64,000 nucleotides of DNA from an uncultured Lachnospiraceae bacterium (GCA_910584945.1 CAJUDY010000013.1:11380-75379); one strand, 5' to 3'. Shown: positions 51,345 to 60,500, numbered from the stretch's first letter. Notes: generated by a model from the sequence alone, not told the origin. A program made the numbers and translations.

Positions 51345-51926
51345 ATGAAAGAACGGAAAAGAAAAAGCAGGACCTGGCTGTGGGTGATAGTTGCGCTGCT
51401 TATTGGTATCGGTATGGGAGTCTATGGCGATATCCGTTACCGCGCGCCCAAAGAGCCGGAGCTTACCTCCGCGTTCGTGAGCGGAAAGCTGGAGGCGGTC
51501 AGCGAGCTGACCACGGCCCGGTTGACCTATACGGGGCTGATCAAGTATTCGGAAGGGAAGATTCCCTTTCTCACCCAGAACAGCTTCTCCATGATCTACA
51601 CGGCGAAAGTCCGCGCCGGCGTTGACCTTGCACAGGCCGGGATCGAGATCGGGGAAGCCCAGGTGGTGATCACCCTGCCGGAATGCGAAGTACAGTCCAT
51701 CGATATCTTCGAACAGTCCATCGAGTTCTACGACGAACACTGGGCGCTCTTTAACCGGACGGAGAAAGAAGACGTGATCGATACCATATCGGCGGCCAAA
51801 GAAGACGTGCGGCAGAACGCGGACCTTGAAAGCCTTCTGGAAAGCGCCGGTCAGCAGACCAGGCAGCTCATCAAAGGATTACTGGAAGATGAGATCGGGG
51901 AGCGGGAGCTGGTGATTCAGCAGTAA
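51345..51926 (+). CDS. DUF4230 membrane-anchored protein
   Basis: The 193-residue protein has a basic N-terminus, one membrane helix (about residues 10-26) and an extracellular or periplasm-facing beta-rich DUF4230 domain (SGKLEAVSELTTARLTYTG, SMIYTAKVRAGVDL, VVITLPECEVQSIDIF). Function is unknown. It follows the ATPase gene by 9 bases with AGGAGG, so the two may be cotranscribed. Confidence 0.8.
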   Translation: MKERKRKSRTWLWVIVALLIGIGMGVYGDIRYRAPKEPELTSAFVSGKLEAVSELTTARLTYTGLIKYSEGKIPFLTQNSFSMIYTAKVRAGVDLAQAGIEIGEAQVVITLPECEVQSIDIFEQSIEFYDEHWALFNRTEKEDVIDTISAAKEDVRQNADLESLLESAGQQTRQLIKGLLEDEIGERELVIQQ

Positions 51927-51974
51927 AAAGACCGCTTAAAATCCTGCCGCAGCCCTTTATTTTTGCCAAAAAGT

Positions 51975-51982
51975 GCCGATAT
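51975..51982 (+). promoter_or_regulatory. Possible sigma-D type -10 element
   Basis: GCCGATAT is an exact match to the -10 of motility sigma factor SigD (sigma-28). The -35 at 15 bases distance reads TTTA rather than TAAA, so the case is weak. Confidence 0.35.
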
Positions 51983-52027
51983 ATGTTAAAGAAGAGTCTT
52001 TAGACCACATAAAGGAGGAGGTTAAGT

Positions 52028-52648
52028 ATGCAGGTTAATGTGAATCAGGATGCTGCCATCAGACAGTATACACAGAATGTACAGAGCGCAAAAGCAGTGA
52101 CTGCGCCGGCAACAGACGCGAAGGAAGAGACTTCTGCGGGCGCCGTGAAAAAGGATGTGGACCAGGCGGAGTTCAGCAAGGATACGGCAGTTACCAAGAA
52201 GATGAGTGATTCCGAGAGATCCGCTCTCGTGCAGAGCTTAAAGGATGATCTGAACAATCAGATGTCCCGCTTTACCAACATGATGACCCAGATGTTCCAG
52301 AAGCAGGGCATCACGGCGAATCTGTCTCAGGGCAATGACTTCTGGCGTTTTATGGCCAGCGGTAACTATACCGTAGATGAGAAGACCAAAGCGGACGCGC
52401 AGGCGGCCATCTCCGAGGACGGCTACTGGGGTGTGTCCCAGACCTCTCAGAGAATCTTTGATTTCGCTCATGCCCTTGCAGGAGACGATCCCGAGAAGAT
52501 GAAAGAGATGCAGGAAGCAGTGGAGAAGGGCTTCAAGCAGGCTGGAGAAGCATGGGGCGGAGACCTTCCGTCCATCTGCGGCGACACTCACACAGCAGTC
52601 AGCAAATTGTTTGACGACTATTATGCTCAGAACGGAGCAGTGGTTTAG
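52028..52648 (+). CDS. Soluble protein of unknown function
   Basis: The 206-residue product starts MQVNVNQDAAIRQYTQNV and has a disordered, Ala/Thr/Lys-rich N-terminal third (to about residue 65) and a helical C-terminal part with FTNMMTQMFQKQGI, GYWGVSQTSQRIFDFAHALAGDDPEKMKEM and EAWGGDLPSIC. There is no signal peptide or membrane helix. I recognise no named family. The ribosome binding site AAAGGAGGAGG is very strong, the putative promoter resembles that of motility genes, and a long terminator follows, all of which suggest a well-expressed monocistronic gene. Confidence 0.8.
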   Translation: MQVNVNQDAAIRQYTQNVQSAKAVTAPATDAKEETSAGAVKKDVDQAEFSKDTAVTKKMSDSERSALVQSLKDDLNNQMSRFTNMMTQMFQKQGITANLSQGNDFWRFMASGNYTVDEKTKADAQAAISEDGYWGVSQTSQRIFDFAHALAGDDPEKMKEMQEAVEKGFKQAGEAWGGDLPSICGDTHTAVSKLFDDYYAQNGAVV

Positions 52649-52661
52649 TTCCGTTTTTTTA

Positions 52662-52714
52662 AGGACGCAAAAACTCCCGGTACCCAGGGAAGGGGCCGGG
52701 AGTTTTTGCGTCCT
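52662..52714. terminator. Long bidirectional terminator
   Basis: A perfect 19-bp stem, AGGACGCAAAAACTCCCGG paired with its complement, encloses a 15-base loop between convergent genes ending at 52648 and 52733. Confidence 0.88.
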
Positions 52715-52732
52715 GTGGGGAAATGGTCTGTC

Positions 52733-53722
52733 TCAGGAAAGGTCGGAGAGGATCTCCATGTCGGCCTGTCGGCGGGCCTCGTCCAGAATCCGCTGGACGG
52801 CCAGACTCCTTTGGAGCTGTTCTTCATGGAACCTGCGATCCTGAGTCTTCACCATCTGCAAAAAGGCCCGGAGTTCATAGTAGAAGCGTTCCCTTTCCTC
52901 ATTGAGCTCATACAGCTGGTCGGGTCCCCGGTTCTCGCTGAAGCGGAAGCGCTCAAATACATTGGAGGGGCTGTCGCTGGTGATGCAGCCCTGGTCGCCC
53001 TGGATGTTGATGCAGCAGGGGGCCTTGCAGTCCTTTGCGGCGATGGCTGTGCACACAAAGCCGGGATAACGAAGCACAAGCACTCCGGAGGTGTCCGCGC
53101 CCTGTTCCATGTTGGCGAAGTACCGGACTTCTTCCGGCTCTCCGAAAAGCCCCAGGATAAAGTGGATGTTGTACACATTCAGGTCCATCAGGGCGCCGCC
53201 GCTTTTTTTCGGATCAAATACCGGGAGAATCTCCCCGGCCCGGAAGGCGTCATAACGGCTGGAATACTGGGAATAGTTGATCTCCACGATTTTGACGCGG
53301 CCAAGACGGGGGAGCAGCTCCTTTACCTTCTGATAATTGGGGAAATACTGGTTGGTGATCGCCTCAAAAAGGTATAAGCCCTTTTCCCGTGCCAGAAGAG
53401 CCAGGGCTTCCGCCTCCGCGAGGCTGGAGCACAAAGGTTTTTCGCAGATAACCGATTTGCCTGCCAGAAGAGCCCGCCGGACAAAAGAGGCGTGCAGATG
53501 ATTGGGCACGGCCACATAGATCACGTGAAGCTCCGGGCACGCCAGCCTCTTGTCATAATCACAATACACCTGCGGGATGCCGTGTTCCTTTGCCAGCTTT
53601 TCCGCTTTGTCTTTTGATCTCACGGTGCCGCAGATGGCGGCCGCTTCCAGTTCTGGTATCTGTTTTTCTGCTGCTAAAAAAGTGGGGACGATCATTCCCG
53701 CGCCTGCAATGCCTGCTTTCAT
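52733..53722 (-). CDS. Gfo/Idh/MocA family oxidoreductase
   Basis: The 329-residue protein has an N-terminal Rossmann fold (GIAGAGMIVPTFL at residues 4-16, GTVRSKDKAEKLAKEHG) and the EKPLCSS motif around residue 95 with the conserved lysine that acts in catalysis, then the C-terminal alpha/beta dehydrogenase domain. It would oxidise or reduce a sugar or similar substrate with NAD(P); substrate is not inferable. ATG 53722 follows AGGAGG supplied by repeat copy E. No sugar genes adjoin it. Confidence 0.9.
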   Translation of the reverse strand: MKAGIAGAGMIVPTFLAAEKQIPELEAAAICGTVRSKDKAEKLAKEHGIPQVYCDYDKRLACPELHVIYVAVPNHLHASFVRRALLAGKSVICEKPLCSSLAEAEALALLAREKGLYLFEAITNQYFPNYQKVKELLPRLGRVKIVEINYSQYSSRYDAFRAGEILPVFDPKKSGGALMDLNVYNIHFILGLFGEPEEVRYFANMEQGADTSGVLVLRYPGFVCTAIAAKDCKAPCCINIQGDQGCITSDSPSNVFERFRFSENRGPDQLYELNEERERFYYELRAFLQMVKTQDRRFHEEQLQRSLAVQRILDEARRQADMEILSDLS

Positions 53723-53730
53723 TTTTCATT

Positions 53731-53812
53731 ATCCTCCTGTAGAAGTTCCGCATCTGCCCCGTTTCGCTCCGGTGTCTGGAAGAATTTTCCCCCTTTTGGA
53801 CAGTTACGTTTT
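53731..53812 (-). repeat. Dispersed 5'-leader hairpin repeat, copy E
   Basis: On the minus strand it begins CTGTCCAAAAG, continues GGGAAAATTCTTCCAGACAC and CGGAGCGAAACGGGG, and ends CAGATGCGGAACTTCT next to AGGAGG. It keeps the right module (TTCCAGAC, GCGAAA) found in copies B and F but lacks most of the left module. It forms the 5' leader of the oxidoreductase gene. Confidence 0.83.
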
Positions 53813-54126
53813 CTTTATTTTATCCTGTCGGAAATCTGGATGCAACCTTATTTAAAATTATCGGATCTGTATTGGATAAAATGAAAATTAAGGCTTTTTT
53901 TGACAATGTGTTGATTGATTTTTCTGTAGCCTTAAGATATAATAAATAAGATATGCAGGTAAATCTGTGCATATTGATGAAGAATCTGCCATTTTGCGGA
54001 TGGATTTTCCTGCTTTTTCTGGAAAATATATTCAGCGGGCAGTGATAAAAACAGCGAATAAGAAGCACCGTTTCGGTGCAAGCTTTACATAGAAAATAAA
54101 TCGGAACGAAACGATGAGGTGTAATC
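53813..54126 (+). promoter_or_regulatory. murA upstream region with promoter
   Basis: TTGATT (53915-53920), a 17-base spacer and TATAAT (53938-53943) form the probable murA promoter. The leader of about 175 bases contains a GCACCG/CGGTGC hairpin near 54067-54081 but no recognised riboswitch. No gene is seen. Confidence 0.6.
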
Positions 54127-55419
54127 GTGGAACAGTATATTATTAAGGGCGGAATCCCGCTGAACGGCGATGTGGAGATCGGCGGGGCGAAGAACGCGGC
54201 ACTGGCAATCCTTGCCGCTGCGACGATGACAAATGAGACAGTCTATATAGATAACCTTCCGGATGTCCGGGATATCAATGCATTGTTGGAAGCCATGGAG
54301 GGAATCGGCGCGCGGATTGACCGGGTAGACCGCCATGCGGTGACGGTCAATGGTTCCGGCGTGGAGAACTTTATTGTGGAGAGTGAGAGCATGAAGAAGA
54401 TTCGTGCATCCTACTATCTTCTGGGCGCGCTCCTTGGGAAATACAAAAAAGCGCAGGTACCGCTTCCGGGCGGATGCAACATCGGGAGCCGTCCCATTGA
54501 CCAGCATCTGAAGGGTTTTAAAGCCATGGGTGCTTCCACGAAGATCGAACATGGATTCATTATCGCGGAGGCGGAGAGACTTCACGGGGCACATATCTTC
54601 CTGGATATGGTCAGCGTAGGGGCGACGATCAACATCATGATGGCGGCAGCACTGGCAGACGGCAACACGACGATCGAGAATGCGGCGAAAGAACCTCATG
54701 TGGTAGATGTGGCGAACTTTCTGAACAGTATGGGCGCCAGCATCAAGGGAGCCGGTACGGATGTCATCCGTATCCGCGGGGTAAAGTCTCTGCACAAGAC
54801 CGAGTACTCCATCATACCGGATCAGATCGAGGCGGGGACTTTTATGTTTGCTGCTGCGGTAACCGGCGGCGACATCGTGCTGAACAATGTGATCCCCAAG
54901 CATCTGGAGGCCACCTCGTCGAAGCTCATGGAGCTTGGATGCGAGGTGTACGAGTACGACGACGCGGTCCGGGTGATCGCACCGGCAAAGCTTACCGGGA
55001 CCCATGTGAAGACCATGCCCTATCCAGGCTTTCCCACAGATATGCAGCCTCAGATAGCGGTCTCTCTGGCCATTGCGGAAGGGACCAGCATCGTGACGGA
55101 GAGCATTTTTGAAAATCGTTTCCGCTATGTGGACGAGCTGGCGCGCATGGGAGCTTCTGTAAAAGTGGAAGGTAATGTGGCCGTAATCAGCGGCGTGGAG
55201 AAGTTCACCGGAGCCAGGGTGAGTGCGCCCGATCTCAGAGCCGGAGCGGCGCTGGTGATTGCCGGACTGGCAGCCGAGGGGATCACGATTGTGGATGATA
55301 TCTATTTTATCGAGCGGGGATATGAGAACCTGGACCATAAGTTCCAGGGACTGGGCGCCAAAATCGAGAAAGTAGCCAGCGAAAAGGAGATCCAGAAGTT
55401 CCGTCTGAAAGTGGGCTGA
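54127..55419 (+). CDS. murA: UDP-N-acetylglucosamine 1-carboxyvinyltransferase
   Basis: The 430-residue enzyme starts at GTG 54127 after GAGGTG. It is an EPSP-synthase-like inside-out barrel with GGAKNAALAILAA at residues 19-31 and the catalytic Cys117 in LPGGCNIGSRPIDQHLKGF, the residue attacked by fosfomycin. It performs the first committed step of peptidoglycan synthesis, adding enolpyruvate to UDP-GlcNAc in the cytoplasm. Length matches (417-430). Firmicutes often carry two copies; whether this is MurAA or MurAB/MurZ type is not decided here. Confidence 0.95.
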   Translation: MEQYIIKGGIPLNGDVEIGGAKNAALAILAAATMTNETVYIDNLPDVRDINALLEAMEGIGARIDRVDRHAVTVNGSGVENFIVESESMKKIRASYYLLGALLGKYKKAQVPLPGGCNIGSRPIDQHLKGFKAMGASTKIEHGFIIAEAERLHGAHIFLDMVSVGATINIMMAAALADGNTTIENAAKEPHVVDVANFLNSMGASIKGAGTDVIRIRGVKSLHKTEYSIIPDQIEAGTFMFAAAVTGGDIVLNNVIPKHLEATSSKLMELGCEVYEYDDAVRVIAPAKLTGTHVKTMPYPGFPTDMQPQIAVSLAIAEGTSIVTESIFENRFRYVDELARMGASVKVEGNVAVISGVEKFTGARVSAPDLRAGAALVIAGLAAEGITIVDDIYFIERGYENLDHKFQGLGAKIEKVASEKEIQKFRLKVG

Positions 55420-55474
55420 GGCGAAAGCGCCCGCCCTTGCTGTCTGTGGAAATCTGAATAATAAGCATATGACA

Positions 55475-55504
55475 TCAAAAAAGGAGCCGCCTTACGCAGC
55501 TCCT
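55475..55504 (-). terminator. Terminator of the two-component operon
   Basis: On the minus strand GGAGCTGC pairs with GGCTCC around a short loop and is followed by TTTTTTGATG. Confidence 0.7.
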
Positions 55505-55510
55505 GTTGTT

Positions 55511-56200
55511 TTATACTTTGAACCGGTATCCGACGCCCCAGATGGTCTCGATATACTGAGGCTTTGCGGTGTTGAACTCGATCTTTTCCCGGATTTTCTT
55601 GATGTGGACGGTGACGGTCGCGATATCCCCGATGGATTCCATATCCCAGATCTTGCTGAACAGTTCTTCTTTGGTGTAGACATGATTGGGATTCTGGGCC
55701 AGAAAGGTGAGCAGATCAAACTCCTTGGAGGTAAATGCCTTTTCCTCCCCGTTGACCCATACTCTCCGGGCGGTCTTGTCGATCTTGATGCCCCGGATCT
55801 CCACGATCTCATTTTCCTGGATACCGCTTCCCACCAGGCGCTCGTAGCGGGCCATATGGGCTTTGACCCGGGCGACCAGTTCGCTTGGGCTAAAAGGTTT
55901 GGTCATATAGTCGTCGGCTCCCAGGCCCAGGCCCCGGATTTTATCGATGTCGTCCTTCTTGGCAGAAACCATGATCACCGGGATATTCTTTTCCTCCCGG
56001 ATCTTCTTGCAGATCTCAAAGCCGTCCACGCCCGGAAGCATCAGATCCAGAATAATCAGGTCGAATTCTTCTTTTAACGCCCGGGTCAGTCCCGTATCGC
56101 CCCGGTCTTCGATCTCTACTTTGAAGCCGCTCAGCTCCAGGTAATCCTTTTCCAGATCAGCGATGGCTTCTTCGTCTTCAATAATCAAAATCTTACTCAC
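55511..56200 (-). CDS. OmpR-family response regulator
   Basis: The 229-residue protein has a receiver domain (ILIIEDEEAIADL, phosphoacceptor Asp in LIILDLMLPGVDGFE, Lys in VSAKKDDIDK) and an OmpR winged helix (VWVNGEEKAFTSKEFDLLTFLAQNP, TVTVHIKKIREKIE, YIETIWGVGYRF). It starts at GTG 56200, overlapping the kinase stop by 8 bases, with GGAGGTG upstream. Its partner is the kinase just before it. Confidence 0.95.
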   Translation of the reverse strand: MSKILIIEDEEAIADLEKDYLELSGFKVEIEDRGDTGLTRALKEEFDLIILDLMLPGVDGFEICKKIREEKNIPVIMVSAKKDDIDKIRGLGLGADDYMTKPFSPSELVARVKAHMARYERLVGSGIQENEIVEIRGIKIDKTARRVWVNGEEKAFTSKEFDLLTFLAQNPNHVYTKEELFSKIWDMESIGDIATVTVHIKKIREKIEFNTAKPQYIETIWGVGYRFKV

Positions 56201-57284
56201 TTACTGGCACCTCCTGATATTTTCTAAGTACAAAATACATCGTTGTTCCGGCTTCCTCCCGGCTGGTGACCCAGACCTTGCCGCCGTGGTCTTCCATGAT
56301 TTTGTGGACGATGGAAAGTCCGATCCCGCTTCCGCCCTTGGAAGAGTTCCTGGATGTATCGGTCCGGAAGAAACGGTCGAAGATATAGGGAAGGTCCTTG
56401 GTGGCGATGCCCCGGCCGTTGTCCTCGATCTCCACCTGGATAAAATCTCCCACATCCAGCACCCGGATGTGGATAAAGCGTTCCGGCTTATCCATATATT
56501 TTATGGAGTTTCCCACGATATTATTGATCACCCGCTTCATCTGCTCCGCGTCGGCGATCACCAGCACGTCTCTTGCCACCTGGTTCTCATAAGTCAGTTC
56601 AATCTGCTGCTGTCCCAGCTCCAGGCCGATATCCTCCACGCAGTCGTCAAAATACTCGCGCACATTGATCTTGCTGAAGGTGTAGGGGATGCGGTTGGTG
56701 TCGATCTTGGAGTAGAAGGTCAGTTCGTTGATCAGACGGTCCATATCGTTGGCTTTGTTGTAAATGGTCCGAAGATACTTTTCCTGCTTCTCCGGCGTAT
56801 CGGCGACTCCGTCCAGAAGACCCTCCACATAACCCTTGATGGCGGTGATGGGCGTCTTAAGATCATGAGAAATGTTGCTGATCAGTTCCTTGTTCTGACT
56901 GTCGAAGACCACCTTTTCTTCGGTGGATTCCTTCAGCCGGATGCGCATCTCTTCAAAGTCCGCGCAGAGCTCTCCGATCTCGTCATTGTCCTCGATATCC
57001 ACTTCAAAGTCCAGGTTGCCGTCCCGGATATTGCGGGTGGCTTTCTTGAGCGTCTCGATGGGATTCAAGATACTCCGGTAGATCCACACGATCAGAAAGC
57101 TGCTGGTCATGGCCATGATCAGAATGACGGAGATCAGCATCTCTCCCAAGAATTCCCTGGTCTGGGGAGTGGCCACCTCCACAGGCTGCAGACTCATGAA
57201 CCCGGCGAATACCACGCTGATCAAAAACAGCGGGACGGCGATGACCACGCCGAATGTGATGATGAGCTTTGTCTTTAGATTCAA
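56193..57284 (-). CDS. Membrane sensor histidine kinase
   Basis: The protein has two membrane helices (near residues 5-25 and 45-65), a short extracellular loop, a HAMP domain, a HisKA domain with the phosphohistidine in NISHDLKTPITAIKGYVEG, and a HATPase domain (N box NNIVGNSIKYM, G boxes DNGRGIA and GGSGIGLSIV). The start is set at TTG 57284 because GGAGGAGG sits 6 bases before it; the next in-frame ATG upstream at 57326 has no ribosome binding site. The gene precedes its response regulator, with 8 bases overlap. The sensed signal is unknown. Confidence 0.92.
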   Translation of the reverse strand: MNLKTKLIITFGVVIAVPLFLISVVFAGFMSLQPVEVATPQTREFLGEMLISVILIMAMTSSFLIVWIYRSILNPIETLKKATRNIRDGNLDFEVDIEDNDEIGELCADFEEMRIRLKESTEEKVVFDSQNKELISNISHDLKTPITAIKGYVEGLLDGVADTPEKQEKYLRTIYNKANDMDRLINELTFYSKIDTNRIPYTFSKINVREYFDDCVEDIGLELGQQQIELTYENQVARDVLVIADAEQMKRVINNIVGNSIKYMDKPERFIHIRVLDVGDFIQVEIEDNGRGIATKDLPYIFDRFFRTDTSRNSSKGGSGIGLSIVHKIMEDHGGKVWVTSREEAGTTMYFVLRKYQEVPVSE

Positions 57285-57444
57285 TGGGACCTCCTCCGTC
57301 TTTTCATTACTGGAATTATACCACATGTGGGGAAGGATATTTATAAACTTTTTGTAAAACCCTATAAAATGATTGGAAACCCTTGACTTTTAGAGGCAGG
57401 AGGAGTATCGTAGAAAATGAAGAAAAGCCCATAATATAGTTTTC

Positions 57445-57592
57445 TCTTATTCAGAGCGGTGGAGATACATAGGATCTGTGAAGCCCGGCAACCCCTGTAC
57501 GCAGGAAGGTGCTAACCTGAGCGAGTGATCGAGCAATAAGAGGATTTGATGAGTAGTTTATCAGGTCCGCTTATGCGGGCCTTTCTTTTTTA
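57445..57592 (+). promoter_or_regulatory. SAM-I riboswitch (S box) with terminator, before metK
   Basis: The aptamer runs from about 57445 to 57544. It shows the S-box core: CTTATTCAGAG at the P1/internal start, GGTGGAG, GAAGCCCGGCAACC, AAGGTGCTAA and the returning CAATAAG that closes P1. A terminator follows at 57564-57592, GGTCCGC/GCGGGCC with TTTCTTTTTT. SAM binding would favour the terminator and so turn off metK, a classic feedback. Confidence 0.95.
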
Positions 57593-57638
57593 CAATATTT
57601 TTATTGATAAGCAATGCGGCAGAAAGAAAGGAGTACCT

Positions 57639-58826
57639 ATGGAAAAATTATTGTTTACTTCAGAATCGGTAACCGAAGGCCATCCGGATAAGATGTGCGA
57701 CCAGATATCCGACGCGATCCTGGATGCTTTAATGGCGCAGGACCCCATGAGCCGTGTGGCATGCGAGACCTGCACCACCACCGGACTGGTGATGGTGATG
57801 GGAGAGATCACCACCAACGCTTACGTGGACATCCAGAAGATCGTCCGGGACACGGTCCGGGAGATCGGCTATACCAGAGGAAAGTACGGATTTGACGCTA
57901 ATACCTGTGCGGTGATCACCGCTATCGACGAACAGTCCACGGATATCGCCATGGGAGTCAACAAGGCTCTGGAAGCCAAGGAGAATCAGATGGACGACAG
58001 CGAGATCGAGGCCATCGGAGCAGGAGACCAGGGTATGATGTTCGGTTATGCCACCAATGAGACTCCGGAGATGATGCCCTATCCCATCGCTCTGGCGCAC
58101 AAGCTGGCGCTTCGTCTGACCCAGGTGAGAAAAGACGGAACGCTGCCCTACTTAAGACCCGACGGCAAGACCCAGGTGACTGTGGAATACGACGGGAGCG
58201 GCAAGCCGGTCCGTCTGGATGCGGTAGTGCTGTCCACCCAGCACGGCGACGATGTGAGCCAGGAGCAGATTCACAAGGATATCAAAAAGTATGTCTTTGA
58301 CGAGATTCTTCCGGCGGATATGGTGGACGGGGACACGAAGTTCTTCATCAATCCCACCGGGCGTTTTGTCATCGGCGGCCCCCATGGGGACAGCGGTCTG
58401 ACCGGGCGGAAGATCATCGTGGACACTTACGGCGGTTATGCCCGCCACGGCGGCGGCGCTTTCTCCGGCAAGGACTGCACGAAGGTGGACCGTTCCGCTG
58501 CCTACGCGGCCCGCTATGTGGCAAAGAACATCGTGGCTGCCGGCCTGGCAGAGAAGTGTGAGATTCAGCTGTCCTACGCCATCGGTGTGGCAAGGCCCAC
58601 CTCGGTCATGGCGGACACCTTCGGTACCGGAAAAGTGCCGGATCAGAAGCTGGTGGAGATCATCCGGGAGAACTTCGACCTGCGTCCGGCAGGCATCATC
58701 AAGATGCTGGATCTGCGCCGGCCCATCTACAAGCAGACCGCCGCTTACGGCCACTTCGGACGTACGGATCTTAATCTTCCCTGGGAGAAGACGGATAAGG
58801 CGGATGTATTAAAAGCATATCTGTAA
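57639..58826 (+). CDS. metK: S-adenosylmethionine synthetase
   Basis: The 395-residue enzyme matches MetK: LFTSESVTEGHPDK at the N-terminus, GAGDQGMMFGYA, the glycine-rich GGPHGDSGLTGRK and the GGGAFSGKDCTKVDRSAAY P-loop-like segment. It makes S-adenosylmethionine from methionine and ATP. ATG 57639 follows AAAGGAG and fits the family; the frame is open further upstream through the riboswitch terminator but that part is not translated. Terminator at 58838. Confidence 0.97.
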   Translation: MEKLLFTSESVTEGHPDKMCDQISDAILDALMAQDPMSRVACETCTTTGLVMVMGEITTNAYVDIQKIVRDTVREIGYTRGKYGFDANTCAVITAIDEQSTDIAMGVNKALEAKENQMDDSEIEAIGAGDQGMMFGYATNETPEMMPYPIALAHKLALRLTQVRKDGTLPYLRPDGKTQVTVEYDGSGKPVRLDAVVLSTQHGDDVSQEQIHKDIKKYVFDEILPADMVDGDTKFFINPTGRFVIGGPHGDSGLTGRKIIVDTYGGYARHGGGAFSGKDCTKVDRSAAYAARYVAKNIVAAGLAEKCEIQLSYAIGVARPTSVMADTFGTGKVPDQKLVEIIRENFDLRPAGIIKMLDLRRPIYKQTAAYGHFGRTDLNLPWEKTDKADVLKAYL

Positions 58827-58837
58827 TATCATAGGAC

Positions 58838-58877
58838 CACAAAATTCCCCGCAGTCACAGGATTGCGGGGAATTTTT
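58838..58877 (+). terminator. Terminator of metK
   Basis: AAATTCCCCGCA pairs with TGCGGGGAATTT around a 10-base loop, then T-run. Confidence 0.9.
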
Positions 58878-58943
58878 ATGACCAAATTTGCACGAGGAAA
58901 CTATACTATAGTAGAGCTTTCTGTGTGAAAGGAATGATGCTGT

Positions 58944-60110
58944 ATGATGAAAAAAATCTTACAAAGCCTTCCGTTTAAACTGCTGACCGGTGTGATCCTT
59001 GGAATTCTCGTGGGGCTTACAGCCAATGAAACAATCCTGAATCTGATCGTGACCGTCAAGCAGGTACTGGGTCAGGTGATCACCTTCTGTGTGCCGCTGA
59101 TCGTCATCGGCTTTATCGCGCCGTCCATCACAAGACTCGGGAAGAACGCGTCAAGGATGCTGGGAGTTGCATTGGCACTGGCATATGTCTCCTCCATCGG
59201 AGCCGCTTTTTTCGCCATGCTGGCAGGCTATGGGATCATCCCACACCTGGCAATCGTCTCCTCGGCGGAAGGGTTAAAAGAGCTTCCGGAGGTGATCTTT
59301 CAGTTGGAGATTCCTGAAATCATGAGCGTGATGAGCGCCCTTGTATGTTCCGTTCTGATCGGTCTTGGAGCCGCCTGGACGAAAGCGGACCGTACCATCG
59401 AGATTCTGGAAGAGTTTCAGAAGATCGTGCTGGAGATTGTGACAAGGGTGATCATTCCGATTCTGCCTTTGTTCATCGCATGTACGTTCTGCGGCCTGTC
59501 CTATGAGGGCGCCATCACCAGGCAGCTTCCAGTGTTCGTAAAGGTCATCTTGATTGTCATGGTCGGACACTATCTTTGGATGACGCTTCTTTATTTGCTG
59601 GCGGGGATTTATTCCGGGAAAAATCCACTGGAAGTGGCCCGGCACTATGGGCCGGCATATCTCACGGCTGTTGGGACCATGTCCTCCGCGGCCACCCTGG
59701 CGGTGGCCTTACGCTGCGCGGGGAAATCGTCGGTCCTTCGGAAAGATATGGTGAACTTCGGCGTTCCGCTCTTTGCCAATATACATCTGTGCGGTTCGGT
59801 GCTGACGGAAGTCTTTTTCGTCATGACCGTGTCCAAGATTTTCTATGGAAGTATCCCGTCTGTGGGCACCATGGTTCTGTTCTGCCTGCTTCTTGGGGTC
59901 TTTGCCATCGGCGCTCCGGGCGTACCCGGAGGGACGGTGATGGCGTCTCTGGGTCTGATCACCGGTATCCTGCTCTTCGACGGAACCGGCACCGCTCTGA
60001 TGTTGACGATCTTCGCTTTGCAGGACAGCTTCGGCACTGCCTGTAATGTAACCGGAGACGGAGCTTTGACGCTTGTGCTGACCGGATATGTAGAAAAGCA
60101 TCACATTTAG
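58944..60110 (+). CDS. Dicarboxylate/amino-acid:cation symporter (DAACS family)
   Basis: The 388-residue membrane protein matches sodium:dicarboxylate symporters (SDF family) with eight hydrophobic segments plus two hairpins. Diagnostic stretches are FCVPLIVIGFIAPSI, the HP1 serine-rich GTMSSAATLAVAL, the VNFGVPLFANIHLCGS region and the HP2 GVPGGTVMASLGLI, ending with LQDSFGTACNVTGDGAL. It imports a dicarboxylate or amino acid with Na+ or H+. ATG 58944 follows AAAGGAATG. It is monocistronic. Confidence 0.9.
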   Translation: MMKKILQSLPFKLLTGVILGILVGLTANETILNLIVTVKQVLGQVITFCVPLIVIGFIAPSITRLGKNASRMLGVALALAYVSSIGAAFFAMLAGYGIIPHLAIVSSAEGLKELPEVIFQLEIPEIMSVMSALVCSVLIGLGAAWTKADRTIEILEEFQKIVLEIVTRVIIPILPLFIACTFCGLSYEGAITRQLPVFVKVILIVMVGHYLWMTLLYLLAGIYSGKNPLEVARHYGPAYLTAVGTMSSAATLAVALRCAGKSSVLRKDMVNFGVPLFANIHLCGSVLTEVFFVMTVSKIFYGSIPSVGTMVLFCLLLGVFAIGAPGVPGGTVMASLGLITGILLFDGTGTALMLTIFALQDSFGTACNVTGDGALTLVLTGYVEKHHI

Positions 60111-60118
60111 AGGAAAAA

Positions 60119-60445
60119 TCAGCTTTCACAATGTTGATGGAAGCGCATTCGTTTCGCCACGGCAGTCAATGCGAGCAGGTCGTCTTTATCCATATTCTGG
60201 ATGAGCGTGTGCAATTCGTTGACAAGAATCGGTTCGGGTATGTCCGCATCAAAGAAATCCTTCGGCGTAACGCCCAGGTACTCGCAGATATACAGAAATT
60301 CGGACAGGGAGGGCAGCGCTCTCCCGGAAGAAATGCTCTGGATATAGCTTTTGCTGTGTCCAAGATCCAGGCTCATTCGGTATTCGGAAATCCCTTTTTG
60401 GATTCTCAAAAATGCAATTCTATTTCTGATGAACTGTTCATCCAT
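60119..60445 (-). CDS. XRE-family helix-turn-helix regulator
   Basis: The 108-residue protein has an N-terminal Cro/C1 HTH (RNRIAFLRIQKGISEYRMSLDLGHSKSYIQSISSGRALPSLSEFLYICEYLGVTP) and a short helical C-terminus. ATG 60445 follows GAGGTG. It diverges from the unknown gene at 60622, and the shared intergenic region carries four copies of a TACCGAT-type motif, which it probably binds to control itself and its neighbour. Confidence 0.9.
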   Translation of the reverse strand: MDEQFIRNRIAFLRIQKGISEYRMSLDLGHSKSYIQSISSGRALPSLSEFLYICEYLGVTPKDFFDADIPEPILVNELHTLIQNMDKDDLLALTAVAKRMRFHQHCES

Positions 60446-60500
60446 ATGATCCACCTCTGTGTACAGTTTATACAATTTTAAGCGGACAAAATCCCACTTG

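Noticed and set aside
54085..55338. 417-codon antisense frame over murA
   Set aside because: Shadow of murA, whose catalytic Cys and family motifs are all on the plus strand.
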